Assembly: GCF_001887355.1 (NCBI RefSeq)
Contig: NZ_MPIN01000005.1
Span: forward strand, 366,681-430,680
Source of the DNA: Cystobacter ferrugineus
GTDB taxonomy: Bacteria > Myxococcota > Myxococcia > Myxococcales > Myxococcaceae
Direction of reading: 5' to 3'
Length of the DNA stretch: 64,000 nt
Part shown: positions 62,323 to 64,000 of the stretch, one piece after another
How the letters are laid out: each line of letters opens with the position of its first letter
How positions within the stretch are numbered: the stretch's first letter is position 1
The notes under the pieces: model-generated
What the model saw: the letters and a program-made list of their open reading frames with translations, nothing else
Told to the model about the DNA's origin: nothing
The model's database searches: none
Made by a program: the position numbers and the translations under genes

Positions 62323-63546
62323 ATGCAACACGCCACCCATCTCCAGCCCCCCACGTTCGACTTCCTCAGCCTCGAGGCCGCCCGGAACCCTCACCCGATG
62401 TACCACCAGCTCCGGGCCCAGCAGCCGATCCTCTGGAGCCCCCAGCTCAACGGCTGGGTGCTCACCCGCCACGCCGACATCTCCCAGGTGCTGAAGGATC
62501 CCCGCCTGGTGGCCGGGCCGATGACGGGGCAGTTCGAGCGTCTTCCCGAGGAGGTCCGCAAGCAGCTCACGCCCCTGCGCGACGCCGTCAACATGTGGAT
62601 GGGGCACACCACCAACGAGGGCCACCTGCGCTTCCAGGCGCTGCTCAAGCGCTACTTCACCCCGCGCACCGTGGAGAACTTCCGGCCCCGCATCCAGGCC
62701 CTCACCGACACGTTGCTCGACACCGCCGCGGCCCGCGGCCCCTTCGACCTGGTGAAGGAGCTGGCCATCCCCCTGCCCTCGAACGTCATCGCCGAGATGC
62801 TCGGCGTGCCGCTCACCGACGAGCACCTGCTCCAGCGCTGGTCTCGCGACCTGGCGGGAATCTTCAGCAACTTCAATCCCGAGCAGCTCTTCCAGAGCCA
62901 GAAGAGCATCCTGGAGATGATGGATTACATGCGCGAGGTGCTCTCCAAGTACCGCCGCTCCTCGGGCGAGAACATCCTCGAGGTCTTCCTGCGCGCCCAG
63001 GACGAGGGACTCGTCTCCGAGGAGGAGATCCTCGCCAACTGCGCGCTGCTCCTGTTCGCCGGCCATGAGACCACCGCGCGGCTCATCAGCCGGGGCCTGG
63101 CACTTCTCTTCGACCACCCGGAGCAGCTCGCACTGCTGCGCCAGCAGCCCTCGCTCATTCCCCAGGCGGTGGAGGAGATGCTGCGCTACGGCGACGTGGC
63201 GGGCATGACCAACCGGCTCACCGTCGCGCCCGTGGAGCTTGGCGGCCACACGATGCAGCCGTACCAGATGGTGTACGTGATGCTCGCCGCGGCGAACCGG
63301 GATCCCGCCCTCTTCCCCGAACCGGACCGTTTCGACATCACCCGCAAGCCGGGCAAGCACGTGGCGTTCGGGTACGGCTCGTTCTACTGCCTGGGCGCGG
63401 CGCTGGCGCGGCTGGAGGCCCAGGTCTTCTTCGAGACGCTGCTGCGGCGCTTCCCCAACGTGCGGCCCGCGAAGGACGCCTCGCCCGTGTGGCAGCAGGA
63501 GGGTCTCCTCAACATGCACCTGGTCACGCTCCCGGTGGAGCTGTAA
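62323..63546 (+). CDS. Cytochrome P450
   Basis: 407 residues from ATG 62323 (GGGAG upstream). Class I-type soluble bacterial P450. I-helix oxygen-activation motif LLFAGHETTARLIS, K-helix EEMLRYGD (ExxR), and the heme loop HVAFGYGSFYCLGAALARLE with proximal Cys. The heme loop has Phe where most P450s have His (FGxGxHxC), a tolerated variant. N-terminal QAARNPHPMYHQLRAQQP-like text (AARNPHPMYHQLRAQQPILW) is common in CYP107-type and similar enzymes. Substrate unknown; ferredoxin partner not adjacent. Convergent with the kinase at the right edge. Confidence 0.93.
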   Translation: MQHATHLQPPTFDFLSLEAARNPHPMYHQLRAQQPILWSPQLNGWVLTRHADISQVLKDPRLVAGPMTGQFERLPEEVRKQLTPLRDAVNMWMGHTTNEGHLRFQALLKRYFTPRTVENFRPRIQALTDTLLDTAAARGPFDLVKELAIPLPSNVIAEMLGVPLTDEHLLQRWSRDLAGIFSNFNPEQLFQSQKSILEMMDYMREVLSKYRRSSGENILEVFLRAQDEGLVSEEEILANCALLLFAGHETTARLISRGLALLFDHPEQLALLRQQPSLIPQAVEEMLRYGDVAGMTNRLTVAPVELGGHTMQPYQMVYVMLAAANRDPALFPEPDRFDITRKPGKHVAFGYGSFYCLGAALARLEAQVFFETLLRRFPNVRPAKDASPVWQQEGLLNMHLVTLPVEL

Positions 63547-63562
63547 CCCATCACCCCGCTCT

Positions 63563-64000
63563 TCAACGCTCGCCTGCGTGCGGAGCACTTCTACCGGTAG
63601 CGCCGTCCTCGCCCGGGGCTGAAGGAGTCCCGGACCACTTCAGCGGGGACGCATCCCCGGCCGCCTTCGACAACGGCCTTTGCCGGCTCCCGCTGGCGCT
63701 CCGAGGGAACTCGACGAAGAAGGTCGTCCCCACCCCAGGCTCGCTTTCCAGCCAGATTCGCCCGGCGTGCGCCAGGACGATCTCCCGCGCGATGAAGAGC
63801 CCGAGGCCGAGCCCGCCGTAATTGTGCGAGGCCGCGCGTTCGAAAAGCTCGAAGATCCTCGTCTGGTCCTCCTCGGGAATCCCGAGCCCGCGATCCTCGA
63901 CCCGCAGCAGCGCCTTGTCTCCCTCGCTCCACACCTTCATCCGGATGGGGCGATGCGCTCCGTACTTCATCGCATTGGTCAGCAGGTTCATCACGACCTG
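63563..64000 (-). CDS. Sensor histidine kinase, C-terminal part (leaves the window)
   Basis: At least 145 codons; the gene continues beyond base 64000. Visible is the ATPase domain: N box QVVMNLLTNAMKYG, G1 VEDRGLGIPEED, F box IFELFERAA, G2 YGGLGLGLFIAREIVLAHAG and the last strand GVGTTFFVEFP. A Ser/Pro-rich tail of about 40 residues follows. Unlike the hybrid kinase at 7606-9288 the N box is canonical, so it should bind ATP. Partner and sensor unknown. Confidence 0.92.
   Translation of the reverse strand, partial: QVVMNLLTNAMKYGAHRPIRMKVWSEGDKALLRVEDRGLGIPEEDQTRIFELFERAASHNYGGLGLGLFIAREIVLAHAGRIWLESEPGVGTTFFVEFPRSASGSRQRPLSKAAGDASPLKWSGTPSAPGEDGATGRSAPHAGER

Overview
The window is GC-rich, densely coded chromosome, most probably from a myxobacterium of the Cystobacter/Archangium/Melittangium group. 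The evidence is the codon and GC bias, two eukaryote-like Ser/Thr kinases (one fused to cyclase-like, ATPase and TPR modules, one with a transmembrane segment), several proteins of types I associate with myxobacteria (a DUF2381 remnant, an Imm52-like protein with a partner lipoprotein, a kinase-tail-like NGGCW protein) and two kinase-like sensor proteins. The genus is an inference; no rRNA or tRNA is present to settle it.

Layout. 1-4050: the str operon on the minus strand (rpsL, rpsG, fusA, start of tuf) behind a near-consensus sigma-70 promoter. 4109-13682: housekeeping genes: rimI coupled to a SurA-N-like chaperone gene, dnaJ, a HEAT protein, a hybrid histidine kinase, argS and a PlsB-type acyltransferase. 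13714-16817: a tightly coupled minus-strand operon for a putative outer-membrane barrel, a 13-heme cytochrome c and an Ig-like lipoprotein, which resembles a porin-cytochrome electron conduit. 16847-20543: CPBP protease, HipA-like kinase, DUF3037 protein and a zinc-ribbon membrane protein. 20544-24299: GT1 glycosyltransferase, epoxide-hydrolase-like enzyme and a divergent SGNH hydrolase.

24300-27600 is an accessory patch, visibly AT-richer in its first half. It holds an immunity-like gene, a lipoprotein, a frameshifted upstream remnant, a kinase-tail-like protein and the 3' stub of an Rpn-type nuclease. 27615-31125 is a three-gene operon (alpha/beta hydrolase, small domain protein, GMC oxidoreductase) that looks like a split version of one large fused enzyme. 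31156-35175 is the giant kinase. 35343-37136 carries a hydroxyacid dehydrogenase, a small secreted FED-repeat protein and a MarR repressor. MarR is divergent from a complete RND efflux operon (37256-43041) that has two MarR-like operators, an internal hairpin and a clear Rho-independent terminator.

43320-45031 has three small uncharacterised genes. 45045-47355 is a kinase coupled to a broken DUF2381 gene. 47428-51368 encodes a GT-C-like membrane protein and a DUF819 permease coupled to a sphingosine-phosphate-lyase-like decarboxylase. 51648-55504 is a PaoABC-type periplasmic molybdenum aldehyde oxidase, followed by a PNGase-A-like glycoamidase, a LysR regulator and a DNRLRE/DUF3616 lipoprotein. 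The right end holds a histidine-kinase stub, a 39-residue peptide gene, a monoheme lipoprotein, a cytochrome P450 and the 3' part of a histidine kinase that leaves the window.

I saw no CRISPR array, rRNA, tRNA, intact insertion sequence or prophage.
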